Positions 1 to 6,154 of a stretch of 53,551 nt of DNA are shown here, one piece after another (position 1 is the first letter of the stretch; each line of letters opens with the position of its first letter). The translations under genes were made by a program, and so were the position numbers. The stretch is from the NCBI GenBank assembly GCA_017481595.1, contig JAFUOY010000006.1:1-53551 (forward strand). Direction: 5' to 3'. The notes below the pieces were generated by a model that saw nothing but the letters and a program-made list of their open reading frames with translations, was not told where the DNA came from and ran no database searches. The stretch is from Clostridia bacterium (lineage in GTDB: Bacteria; Bacillota; Clostridia; Oscillospirales; CAG-272).

Positions 1-561
1 AAGCCCCTCCGTGTAATCCTTAACGGTCTCGGCAAGGACGCAGCTTACATTATCTCCAGAATCAACGGCTTTACATATGTTGAGACAGAGTTTGACCCCT
101 TCGCAGAAGAGGTTAAGGTTATTAAGGAGATCCCCTTCTCCAAGGGTCCCCGCGCTGACGTTAAGTGCTACGGCTCCGACTCCGTTCCCGAAGGCGTTGC
201 TATCATGAGACTTGAAAACGTTGGTGTTTCCATCACAGGTAACTCCACTAACCCCACAAGATTCCAGCATCCTGTTGCAGGTACATACAAGAAGTGGTGT
301 AACGAAAACGGCGTTAAGTACTTCTCCGTTGCTTCCGGTGGCGGTACAGGTCGTACACTTCACCCCGATAACATGGCTGCAGGTCCTGCTTCCTACGGTA
401 TGACAGATACAATGGGTAGAATGCACGGCGACGCTCAGTTCGCAGGCTCCTCCTCCGTTCCCGCTCACGTAGAGATGATGGGCTTGATCGGCGCAGGTAA
501 CAACCCCATGGTTGGTATGACTGTTGCGGTTGCAGTTGCTATCGAAGAGGCTAGCAAATAA
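1..561 (+). CDS. GGGtGRT-family protein, 3' part (5' end outside window)
   Basis: An open frame runs from base 1 to a TAA at 559-561 (186 codons), so only the C-terminal half or so of the protein is present. It carries the eponymous Gly-Gly-Gly-Thr-Gly-Arg-Thr motif (bases 343-357) in a glycine-rich context, followed by a conserved run of Met, Gly and Ala residues to the C-terminus. This matches the GGGtGRT family, whose molecular function I do not know. Codon use is strongly biased towards C- and T-ending codons (for example TTC, AAC, GGT), which suggests high expression. A hairpin array and then an intrinsic terminator follow the stop codon directly, so transcription probably ends at about base 678. 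Confidence 0.85.
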   Translation, partial: KPLRVILNGLGKDAAYIISRINGFTYVETEFDPFAEEVKVIKEIPFSKGPRADVKCYGSDSVPEGVAIMRLENVGVSITGNSTNPTRFQHPVAGTYKKWCNENGVKYFSVASGGGTGRTLHPDNMAAGPASYGMTDTMGRMHGDAQFAGSSSVPAHVEMMGLIGAGNNPMVGMTVAVAVAIEEASK

Positions 562-570
562 TTTGTGTGC

Positions 571-648
571 AAATTATTTGCAATGAAATTTGCCTATCGG
601 CAAGTGAAATTCACTTTTGTGAATGAAATGTAATAAATTACATGAAAT
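571..648 (+). repeat. Mini-hairpin array 1, linker TGAAAT, half-array only
   Basis: Four copies of TGAAAT start at 584, 605, 624 and 643, spaced 21, 19 and 19 bases. Between them are short inverted repeats of unrelated sequence: TGCAAAT/ATTTGCA before the first, then TTGCC/GGCAA, TTCAC/GTGAA and GTAA/TTAC. The linker stays constant while the stems differ. Unlike the other four arrays in the window, no copies of the inverted linker follow. The array lies between the GGGtGRT stop codon and its terminator, so it would be transcribed as 3' UTR. Confidence 0.75.
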
Positions 649-678
649 GTGCCACGGGGAAACCTGTGGCACTTTTTT
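649..678 (+). terminator. Intrinsic terminator of GGGtGRT gene
   Basis: GTGCCAC (649-655) pairs with GTGGCAC (666-672) and is followed by six T. It ends the transcript that includes array 1. Confidence 0.85.
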
Positions 679-786
679 AGTTCATATAAGGCACTTTGAA
701 AGAATAAAGAAAGACACATCGTTTGGATCAACCCGCGCTGATGTGTCTGATTTGTTTTAAGACCGATAACGGCGGAACTTTAGCAG

Positions 787-815
787 TTGACTTTTTGTTA
801 AAAATTAGATATAAT
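787..815 (+). promoter_or_regulatory. Sigma-A promoter of VanZ-like gene
   Basis: TTGACT (787-792), 17 bases, TATAAT (810-815). The start codon at 866 is about 50 bases downstream. Confidence 0.8.
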
Positions 816-865
816 GTAGTTGGTTTTAGCTGTATCGCTTGAAAATGCTGTATTGGGGAGAAAAA

Positions 866-1405
866 ATGAACGTTTATAAGAAAAACCGCGCTTTGACTAT
901 ATCTGTTTTAGTTTTTTACGTGATTATACTCTTGTGGATAACGATTTTAAAATGCAATCAAGGGACTCCTATATATGAGTTCAGAATGACCATAGGGCGT
1001 ATGACGGTTGCGGAAAGATTTGCTTTCGCCACGTCACGACTTACGTTAATGGATGGGGGCCTAGCAGAGATGCTACTCAACGCATTCATATTTATCCCCT
1101 TTGGTGTACTTATCCCCCTTTTAAAAGGAAGGGCGGCACCCATATTCACTACGGCTCTTGCCTTATTATCAACGCTTTTAATAGAGTGTTTACAGTTATT
1201 TCTTTGCTTTGGATTGTTTACGTATAGCGATCTAATATTAAACACCGCCGGTGCTGTTTTGGGAATAATCATCTATTCCTATTTTGTAAAACGAATGAAA
1301 GAAGAACACATAAATACAGCCTTAAAAATACTTAACGGATTTGGCGCCGCTATTTCTGTTTTCGCCATAATTAACACTGTCTTGAATATTGAAATATATA
1401 TGTGA
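866..1405 (+). CDS. VanZ-like family membrane protein
   Basis: This is a 179-residue integral membrane protein with about four hydrophobic segments. The central stretch (Leu-Leu-Asn, then Ile-Pro-Phe-Gly, then Ile-Glu-Cys-Leu-Gln, then Asp-Leu-Ile-Leu-Asn-Thr-Ala-Gly) follows the VanZ-like pattern. VanZ gives low-level teicoplanin resistance in enterococci, but most VanZ-like proteins have no known role, so resistance should not be assumed. I chose the ATG at 866 because GGGGAG (855-860) lies five bases upstream; an in-frame TTG at 839 has no such site. The gene is monocistronic, with its own promoter at 787-815 and a terminator at 1556-1587. Confidence 0.75.
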   Translation: MNVYKKNRALTISVLVFYVIILLWITILKCNQGTPIYEFRMTIGRMTVAERFAFATSRLTLMDGGLAEMLLNAFIFIPFGVLIPLLKGRAAPIFTTALALLSTLLIECLQLFLCFGLFTYSDLILNTAGAVLGIIIYSYFVKRMKEEHINTALKILNGFGAAISVFAIINTVLNIEIYM

Positions 1406-1416
1406 TGTATACATAA

Positions 1417-1551
1417 AGCAAAGATTGCGGAAAGATATATGAATTTAAAGGCTGCGAGAGAAAAATCGTTGCCGCCGTAACGGTGCTTTTCGTAATAACC
1501 ACCGTTGATTCCGCTAAATTGATCTATGGGATAGTTACGAGGACAATTTAA
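1417..1551 (+). other. Possible coding remnant after the VanZ-like gene
   Basis: One frame is open for 44 codons up to TAA at 1549 and reads as a plausible membrane-type peptide (Lys-Ile-Val-Ala-Ala-Val-Thr-Val-Leu-Phe-Val). There is no usable start codon near its beginning and no ribosome binding site. It may be the decayed end of a gene, or chance. Otherwise I see only a terminator in 1406-1632. Confidence 0.2.
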
Positions 1552-1555
1552 AGTA

Positions 1556-1587
1556 AAAACTCGAAATTTAGTCGAGTTTTTTGTTTT
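1556..1587 (+). terminator. Intrinsic terminator
   Basis: AAAACTCGA (1556-1564) pairs with TCGAGTTTT (1572-1580), followed by a T-rich tract. It is almost identical to the terminator at 2180-2207. Confidence 0.8.
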
Positions 1588-1632
1588 TATTTATAAAACT
1601 TAGATTCATTTTTCTTTTTTATCCAAAAAATA

Positions 1633-1661
1633 TATACATTTTAAAAATAATGTGGTATAAT
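1633..1661 (+). promoter_or_regulatory. Promoter of structured leader and lipoprotein
   Basis: TATACA (1633-1638), 17 bases, TATAAT (1656-1661). The -10 is perfect and the -35 weak. Transcription would start near 1668, inside the 5' arm of the long hairpin. Confidence 0.6.
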
Positions 1662-1664
1662 AAT

Positions 1665-1825
1665 GTTGCTACACTTCAAATCTTATATTTTATCTCGTAA
1701 GAGGGGATACTTTCGGTAAAAGGTATCGTCTCTCTTTTCTGAATACTCTTACGAGATATAGGAAGAAGTGTAGCAACTTTGAGAGCGTACTTTTTCGGTG
1801 CGTTCTTTCGGGGACGCACTTTTTT
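1665..1825 (+). ncRNA. Long structured leader RNA ending in an intrinsic terminator
   Basis: GTTGCTACACTTC (1665-1677) is exactly complementary to GAAGTGTAGCAAC (1765-1777). Nested inside it, ATCTCGTAAGAG (1692-1703) is exactly complementary to CTCTTACGAGAT (1746-1757), and an inner GATAC/GTATC stem caps it (1705-1709 with 1723-1727). After this roughly 110-base rod comes a GTGCGT/ACGCAC hairpin with six T (1798-1825), then the AGGAGGG-like ribosome binding site of the lipoprotein gene. This arrangement could be an attenuator or riboswitch, or a separately terminated small RNA. I do not recognise it as a known class. Confidence 0.6.
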
Positions 1826-1844
1826 AGTTTGGAGGGATATCTCA

Positions 1845-2162
1845 ATGAAGCTTAATCTTATTGCATTATTTACTGTGTTTTGCATTGTGTTTTCTTTTGC
1901 TTCTTGTTCAAAGGATCTGAATATAACAAGCAATAACGAATATACAAGCACAAGCTTTCAAGATACATCCACTACCACATCAGAAGCTCCCACCACCGAA
2001 GCTCCCGTTTCTTACATTTTAAATAAAAGCTCAAGGATATTCCATTTTGAAAAATGCCCCTCGGTTACAATGATGAAGGAAGATAACAAGATTTTTTGTA
2101 AAGGAAACAGAGATAAGATTATTAAGGACGGATATGAGCCTTGCGGAAGATGCAACCCCTGA
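1845..2162 (+). CDS. Lipoprotein with C-terminal Ada-type metal-binding-like domain
   Basis: The protein has 105 residues. The N-terminus is a lipoprotein signal (hydrophobic stretch, then Ser-Phe-Ala-Ser-Cys, with lipid-modified Cys at about residue 21). A Ser/Thr-rich linker with Thr-Glu-Ala-Pro units follows. The last 45 residues match the small domain that begins Tyr-Ile-Leu-Asn, contains Phe-His-Phe-Glu-Lys-Cys-Pro-Ser, and ends Gly-Tyr-Glu-Pro-Cys-Gly-Arg-Cys-Asn-Pro. It resembles the Ada N-terminal zinc-binding fold often attached to nucleases and surface proteins. The ATG at 1845 follows GGAGGG; longer readings upstream run through the terminator hairpin and are unlikely. The function is unknown; it is probably surface-anchored and may bind metal. 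Expression probably depends on read-through of the terminator at 1798-1825. Confidence 0.75.
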   Translation: MKLNLIALFTVFCIVFSFASCSKDLNITSNNEYTSTSFQDTSTTTSEAPTTEAPVSYILNKSSRIFHFEKCPSVTMMKEDNKIFCKGNRDKIIKDGYEPCGRCNP

Positions 2163-2179
2163 TATCTAACTTTTAAAGA

Positions 2180-2207
2180 AAAAACTCGACATTTAGTCGA
2201 GTTTTTT
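2180..2207 (+). terminator. Intrinsic terminator of lipoprotein gene
   Basis: AAAAACTCGA (2180-2189) pairs with TCGAGTTTTT (2197-2206). Stem and loop differ from the terminator at 1556 by a single base. Confidence 0.85.
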
Positions 2208-2350
2208 GGTTTTTTATTTTGGAGTTTTCCATTATGATGTGTCTATTATTTTTGCATATAAAGCTAAGATTTAAAGGATAAAATAAAAAAAGCGGCTTAT
2301 AAGGGTGCGTATTCTAAAGGACAGTTCTCGAAATCTTATCTACTTAACTT

Positions 2351-2397
2351 AAATAGGACGAGGCACTATAAAGCTCCTCGTCCTATTTTCTTTTTTA
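2351..2397 (+). terminator. Intrinsic terminator, gene unknown
   Basis: AATAGGACGAGG (2351-2362) pairs with CCTCGTCCTATT (2376-2387), followed by TTCTTTTTT. No gene is evident between 2208 and 2350; only a short open stretch without a start is seen there. Array 2 begins directly after its T tract. Confidence 0.75.
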
Positions 2398-2398
2398 G

Positions 2399-2612
2399 TT
2401 ATAGGCGATATGTTTGCTTTTGCAAACGCGATATATTTTCGCCAATGCTCAAATGCGATATTACCGTCGCGTTGCTCTGTAGCGATATGATATAAATCCC
2501 CATAACGCCCGAGAGGGCATATCGCATCGAAGATATATCGCACGCTCATGCGTATATCGCAAATCCCTCAAGGGATTTATATCGTTGCGTAGTGTCCTTA
2601 AGGGCACTACGC
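2399..2612. repeat. Mini-hairpin array 2, linker GCGATAT then ATATCGC
   Basis: GCGATAT occurs at 2405, 2428, 2455 and 2482. Its reverse complement ATATCGC then occurs at 2519, 2535 and 2554, with a variant (ATATCGT) at 2579. The stems between linkers differ: GTTTGC/GCAAAC, GCCC/GGGC, ATC/GAT, ACGC/GCGT and AAATCCC/GGGATTT. A terminal GTAGTG/CACTAC hairpin closes the right end. The linker flips orientation at about 2503, so the whole block can fold into one large cruciform decorated with side hairpins. No credible ORF lies within it. Confidence 0.8.
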
Positions 2613-2733
2613 TAAAGCCCCAACACTTATATTATATCACAAAAAAATTCCTTTGTAAATCACAAATTTTGTTTTTCAAAAAAGTTCTACACATTATACA
2701 AAAATCACCTAAAAATTTCATATACTATGCCAA

Positions 2734-2762
2734 TTGTATTTCCTGAAAAAGTGTGTTATAAT
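2734..2762 (+). promoter_or_regulatory. Promoter of candidate non-coding transcript
   Basis: TTGTAT (2734-2739), 17 bases, TATAAT (2757-2762). No gene follows on this strand. Confidence 0.6.
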
Positions 2763-2768
2763 TGAATT

Positions 2769-3140
2769 ACAAAAGAAGGATGGTACAAACCAATGAAAAA
2801 GTAAAGTTCCTATTTTCTCATTAGTAATTCACCATATAATCTGAACAAACAAGTAAGAACAATAAAAGTTCTGATCACCAAACAAACATTAATATAGAGT
2901 CAGATTTGAATTTCTTTTGAAGAAAATACAAGACCTTCGCCCCAAACGGTGTTAACCATATATCAAATGAGGACTCTCCATAGAGAGTGATGTTGTAGGA
3001 AGAAAGTGAAGGAAAGTTAAAATGATTTGGGGTAGACAATAGAAAGAGAGGATTAGGAAAGATGTTAGATAACAAGGAGCACCAGAGGTGACCTTTAATT
3101 GTGAATTTACGACTCACAGTTAAAGGTCACTTCTTTTTTT
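2769..3140 (+). ncRNA. Candidate untranslated RNA of about 370 bases
   Basis: The stretch has a sigma-A promoter 5' and a strong terminator 3', but no credible reading frame on the plus strand. The first ATG (2793) stops after three codons. A minus-strand frame (2875-3117) has no ribosome binding site and lies within the presumed transcript. It could be a non-coding RNA or the relic of a gene. I recognise no known RNA family. Confidence 0.35.
3088..3140 (+). terminator. Intrinsic terminator
   Basis: GTGACCTTTAA (3088-3098) pairs with TTAAAGGTCAC (3120-3130), with an inner GTGA/TCAC extension and then TTCTTTTTTT. There is no T tract on the minus strand, so it ends a plus-strand transcript. 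Confidence 0.8.
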
Positions 3141-3753
3141 ATTTGTAGGTTTTTAGCTCGGCGAGGTAGCTCTGCGGGCGGTGAGCATCAATACGGGTAT
3201 ATTTGCCCTTTTGACCAATTTCCACAAGGGTGCCAACGTGGTAATAGCCAAGTAGGCGGGGAGGAAGATGGGTAATGGCGTCGTCAAGGTTGCGGATCAA
3301 GGTAAAATTCTCAAAGCGGGATTCTATTTTACTGTTTTTTATACCCCAGAGGACTCTTGGAGCGCCAAAGGCGTATCCGTAGAGGTTATTTTGCAGGTGG
3401 GGATAATTAAACCAGATATATTCATGGCACAAAACCGCCAAGGCGCCGCCGTGGGAAAATCCCGTAACGATAACCTTTTCCACGATGCTATCGTCAAGAT
3501 AGGGCTTAAGATGTGGCTCTATACTTTTCCACACACGCAAAAATCCCCTGTGGGCGTACCAAACTGTGCCGTCCATATTTTTGTACGCTTTTACGGGGAA
3601 GTCAAGATTATTTTCCCAATCCTTTTGACCGTTTGAGCTTTCCAAGTAAATATACAGGGTATTGCCTACCAATTCCACGGCGTAATCACCCGAATTATCC
3701 ACACGTGTGTAGGGAATTTCAATACATTTTGCAAACAGATCGTATAAATTCAT
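3139..3753 (-). CDS. Lipase class 3-like alpha/beta hydrolase
   Basis: This is a 204-residue protein without a signal peptide, so probably cytoplasmic. Residues 98-103 form the nucleophile elbow Gly-Phe-Ser-His-Gly-Gly with Ser100 as the likely catalytic serine. Asp157 or Asp158 (Leu-Asp-Asp-Ala-Ile) and His191 (Ala-His-Arg-Pro-Gln-Ser-Tyr) fit the rest of a triad. The Tyr-Ala-Phe-Gly-Ala-Pro-Arg stretch at 127-133 is typical of lipase class 3 proteins. The substrate is unknown and could be a lipid or another ester. GAGGTGAT precedes the ATG. No promoter of its own is clear, so it may be read from the upstream minus-strand genes past the terminator at 3790-3823. Confidence 0.75.
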   Translation of the reverse strand: MNLYDLFAKCIEIPYTRVDNSGDYAVELVGNTLYIYLESSNGQKDWENNLDFPVKAYKNMDGTVWYAHRGFLRVWKSIEPHLKPYLDDSIVEKVIVTGFSHGGALAVLCHEYIWFNYPHLQNNLYGYAFGAPRVLWGIKNSKIESRFENFTLIRNLDDAITHLPPRLLGYYHVGTLVEIGQKGKYTRIDAHRPQSYLAELKTYK

Positions 3754-3789
3754 AATATCACCTCAGTAAAATATTATGATACCTTGCAT

Positions 3790-3823
3790 AAAAAAAGACC
3801 TTCAAGTCAAGAAGGTCTTTTTT
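3790..3823 (-). terminator. Intrinsic terminator (both strands possible)
   Basis: AAAAAAGACCTTC pairs with GAAGGTCTTTTTT around a short loop. On the minus strand it ends the gene at 3831-4871. Confidence 0.8.
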
Positions 3824-3830
3824 AAAGTGA

Positions 3831-4871
3831 TTATTCAACTATTTCAAAGGGGGACGTGTCTGAATTTGTAGCCTTGTACAATACTGCGTTTGAATAATGA
3901 CCGCAGTCCTTATCGTAGCCGGGGTGGGAGAAATAGTAATATCCGTTGCCGAAGGAGTACACTCCCGTGGAGCCGTAGGGGAAATAGATTCCCTCGCTTA
4001 AGAGGGGCAACACAGAAATTTCCTCTCTGTAGGGGTTATGCACGGATAACTCGGGTGTGGCAAGGGCGGAAACAAAGAACATATCGTAATTTTTATACTG
4101 CGGCTTGCCTCCGCGGTATACACAGAGCATCCATCTTTTACTGTAGGCATCGTATTCAAGGTTTTGCACACCCCAATTTGTGCTTCCCGTTTTTACAAAG
4201 CACTTTGAAAGACTGCTTGCCCCCGATTTATGCATTTTATATTGATTTAAGGGCTTGGCAACGCTATCCCACCAATTTTTGAAGTCGTAGGTGAGAATGA
4301 CCTGATAATCGTTATCCTCTCTGTCCGTGTTGCCGTAGACACCGTAGCAGATGCGAAGATACTCCTCTCCATCATCCGTTCCCCAAGCGGGGCCAAAGGC
4401 AAGACCGTCAATTCCGCTGCAGCCGTATTTATGGTCAAGATCCTTTCCGTCAAGGTGGACCTTTGCTTCAAAATCCTCTACCACCTCGCCAAGATAAACG
4501 GCTCTCATAATTCCGTCGGACTCTGCGTTCATATCCATACGATCGATTTTATTCACGTCAAAAATGACACAGTAAAAGCCATTTTGTATTTCGGTGTCTG
4601 CCATTTGCAGATTTTTCAAAATTTCTCTGCCTATAATATCGTTTTTATACTCAAGGGAGCCGTATACCTTACCGTCGGACTCACAAAAATCGATGCAACC
4701 AAGGTGACCGATAAGACCGTCCACGCTACCAATTACGTTACCGAGGAGGTCGCATTTAATAAGCTTTGTGGTGAAGGAATAGTACACGTATCCCTTTTTT
4801 TCGTCAACGGTTACGCCTTGACAATGGCAAGCGCCCTGATATCCCGAAAAAATTTTGTTTGGAAAATTCAT
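3831..4871 (-). CDS. Conserved hypothetical protein, possible beta-propeller
   Basis: This is a 346-residue soluble protein with no signal peptide. Several segments of about 45 residues have aromatic and glycine patterns like propeller blades (for example Gly-Tyr-Val-Tyr-Tyr-Ser-Phe near the N-terminus and Tyr-Ser-Phe-Gly-Asn-Gly-Tyr-Tyr-Tyr-Phe near the C-terminus). I recognise no catalytic motif. The ATG at 4871 is preceded by AAGGAGAA; an in-frame start 60 bases upstream would overlap the acetyltransferase gene and lacks a site. It lies 16 bases after that gene and is probably co-transcribed with it. Confidence 0.6.
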   Translation of the reverse strand: MNFPNKIFSGYQGACHCQGVTVDEKKGYVYYSFTTKLIKCDLLGNVIGSVDGLIGHLGCIDFCESDGKVYGSLEYKNDIIGREILKNLQMADTEIQNGFYCVIFDVNKIDRMDMNAESDGIMRAVYLGEVVEDFEAKVHLDGKDLDHKYGCSGIDGLAFGPAWGTDDGEEYLRICYGVYGNTDREDNDYQVILTYDFKNWWDSVAKPLNQYKMHKSGASSLSKCFVKTGSTNWGVQNLEYDAYSKRWMLCVYRGGKPQYKNYDMFFVSALATPELSVHNPYREEISVLPLLSEGIYFPYGSTGVYSFGNGYYYFSHPGYDKDCGHYSNAVLYKATNSDTSPFEIVE

Positions 4872-4887
4872 ATTGTTCTCCTTAAGG

Positions 4888-5400
4888 TCAAAGAGTTTTT
4901 TCGTACGCCACGCGGCTATGACCGTTTTCAAGATAGATTATGCCGCAATAGGTAAAGCCGTGCTTTTCAAGCATTCTGCGCATTACCTTGTTTCCCTCGT
5001 GGGTGTCAATACGCAGGGAGCTTCTGCCGAGAGCTTTTGCGTAGTCTGCCGCATAATTGATAATTGACGTGGACACACCCTGACCACGATTTTTAACGGA
5101 AATGGCTACCCTGTGGATGGCAACGTAGCTTTGGCTGTCGTCCCCCGTTATCCAATGTCCGTCGTAAATTTTATCGTAGGTTACCTCTCCGTCGTCAACG
5201 AGGACGAAGGTGCCGCATATTTCTCCGTCAATTACCGCAGAATAGGAGCGGGACAGATCGATATCCGTAAGCACGATCTCGCGCGAGGGATATCCGTCCT
5301 GCCACTGGTCTATGCCGAGGGTGGCAATAGTTCCTCTCGCTTCATCAAATATTTTCATAAGGTTGCAAATATCACAAGTGGCGCTTTTTCTTATCTCCAT
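4888..5400 (-). CDS. GNAT-family N-acetyltransferase
   Basis: The protein has 170 residues, the usual length of a single GNAT domain. Motif A is visible as Val-Ala-Ile-His-Arg-Val-Ala-Ile followed by Arg-Gly-Gln-Gly-Val-Ser (acetyl-CoA pyrophosphate loop, about residues 95-112). Motif B is seen as Met-Leu-Glu-Lys-His-Gly-Phe about 35 residues later. It transfers acetyl from acetyl-CoA to an unknown amine. GGAGG lies in front of the ATG and a consensus promoter at 5428-5456. It heads a likely two-gene transcript with the propeller-like gene. Confidence 0.85.
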   Translation of the reverse strand: MEIRKSATCDICNLMKIFDEARGTIATLGIDQWQDGYPSREIVLTDIDLSRSYSAVIDGEICGTFVLVDDGEVTYDKIYDGHWITGDDSQSYVAIHRVAISVKNRGQGVSTSIINYAADYAKALGRSSLRIDTHEGNKVMRRMLEKHGFTYCGIIYLENGHSRVAYEKTL

Positions 5401-5427
5401 ATAAGCCTCCGACGTTTTCTTTTCTAC

Positions 5428-5456
5428 ATTATATCAAAAAGGCGAACAAAAATCAA
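5428..5456 (-). promoter_or_regulatory. Sigma-A promoter of GNAT gene
   Basis: On the minus strand: TTGATT (5451-5456), 17 bases, TATAAT (5428-5433). Confidence 0.8.
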
Positions 5457-5547
5457 GGCGTAGGCAGTATGCTTTGGGTAGAAAGAGGTCGGTTTTTGTG
5501 AGTATAAAAAATAATAAAAAAAATTTTAAAAATTTTTAAAATAGTTA

Positions 5548-5576
5548 TTGACAAGTAGAAAAACCTGTGCTATAAT
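5548..5576 (+). promoter_or_regulatory. Consensus sigma-A promoter of tRNA-Gln
   Basis: TTGACA (5548-5553), 17 bases, TATAAT (5571-5576). Both hexamers are perfect consensus, as expected for a strong tRNA promoter. Confidence 0.9.
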
Positions 5577-5597
5577 GTTGGAGCAAAAAGCGAATAT

Positions 5598-5671
5598 TGG
5601 GGAATTGTGTAACGGCAGCACGACAGACTCTGACTCTGTTTGTGAGGGTTCAAATCCTTCTTCCCCAGCCA
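5598..5671 (+). tRNA. tRNA-Gln (anticodon CTG)
   Basis: The full cloverleaf is readable: acceptor TGGGGAA/TTCCCCA, D stem GTG/CAC, anticodon stem ACAGA/TCTGT with loop CTCTGAC (anticodon CTG, reading CAG), T stem GAGGG/CCTTC with loop TTCAAAT, discriminator G and encoded CCA. It has its own promoter and a terminator. The 3' 21 bases are repeated exactly at 6094-6114. Confidence 0.93.
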
Positions 5672-5676
5672 AAAAA

Positions 5677-5706
5677 ATCGACAAGTTTCAACTTGTCGAT
5701 TTTTTT
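5677..5706 (+). terminator. Intrinsic terminator of tRNA-Gln
   Basis: ATCGACAAGT (5677-5686) pairs with ACTTGTCGAT (5691-5700), followed by six T. Confidence 0.9.
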
Positions 5707-5708
5707 AT

Positions 5709-5892
5709 CCAAGCCGCAGGCTTGGTATATCATCGCCGCGCGAAGCGTGGTGCATATCATCAGCCCCTTTGGGGCTGTATCTCATCACGCGACAGCGTGT
5801 ATCTGTCTGCGGCTTGATGATATACAACGGCAAGCCGTTGGTGATATACAATTCCTGTAGAATTGATGATATACACGCCTTACGGCGTGATT
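5709..5892. repeat. Mini-hairpin array 3, linker TATATCATC then GATGATATA
   Basis: The left half has TATATCATC-type linkers at about 5726, 5753 and 5777. The right half has the inverted form GATGATATAC at 5816 and 5865, and GTGATATAC at 5841. The stems vary: CCGCGC/GCGTGG (with a G-T pair), AGCCCC/GGGGCT, CACGC/GCGTG, AACGG/CCGTT, AATTC/GAATT and CACGCC/GGCGTG, with loops of 3-5 bases. AAGCCGCAG at the left end (5711-5719) returns inverted as CTGCGGCTT at the centre (5807-5815). The array starts two bases after the tRNA-Gln terminator. Confidence 0.85.
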
Positions 5893-6093
5893 TTGCGTTT
5901 GAGTTCAAAACCTTATTGCAAACCGCAAAAAATATCCTTTTCGTAGCCTTTGTTTTTATCGTTGTAAAACTGCACAGAAGGATTTGAACCAAGGCGTTAA
6001 AAAAGGTGCCGGGGGCACGTTTTAGCCGATGACCGAAGGATTTTGCAAGACATAACGATGCATAAAAGCTAACTGTCTTGCAAAATTCAAGAG

Positions 6094-6114
6094 CAAATCC
6101 TTCTTCCCCAGCCA
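6094..6114 (+). repeat. Direct copy of the tRNA-Gln 3' end
   Basis: Bases 6094-6114 are identical to 5651-5671 (T loop, acceptor strand and CCA of tRNA-Gln), and both are followed by a run of A and a terminator. A 14-base inverted piece of the T arm also occurs at 5977-5990. A tRNA 3' end repeated 443 bases downstream looks like the paired attachment sites of an integrated element, but no integrase gene lies between. Confidence 0.75.
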
Positions 6115-6151
6115 AAAACAAAAGCACTTCGTAAGAAGTGCTTTTGTTTTT
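6114..6151 (+). terminator. Long terminator-like hairpin after the tRNA 3' copy
   Basis: Seventeen paired bases: AAAAACAAAAGCACTTC (6114-6130) with its reverse complement (6135-6151), loop GTAA. Array 4 begins directly after it. Confidence 0.75.
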
Positions 6152-6154
6152 GGA

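Noticed and set aside
866-1405. Glycopeptide resistance gene vanZ
   Set aside because: Only the broad VanZ-like fold is supported; no van cluster genes are near, and most such proteins have no resistance role.
2399-2612. CRISPR array
   Set aside because: Linkers of 6-12 bases and units near 19 bases are too short, the units between linkers are themselves palindromic, linker orientation flips, and no cas genes are near. The same applies to the other four arrays.
2875-3117. Minus-strand 80-codon ORF
   Set aside because: There is no ribosome binding site, no promoter on that strand, and it lies inside a plus-strand promoter-terminator unit.
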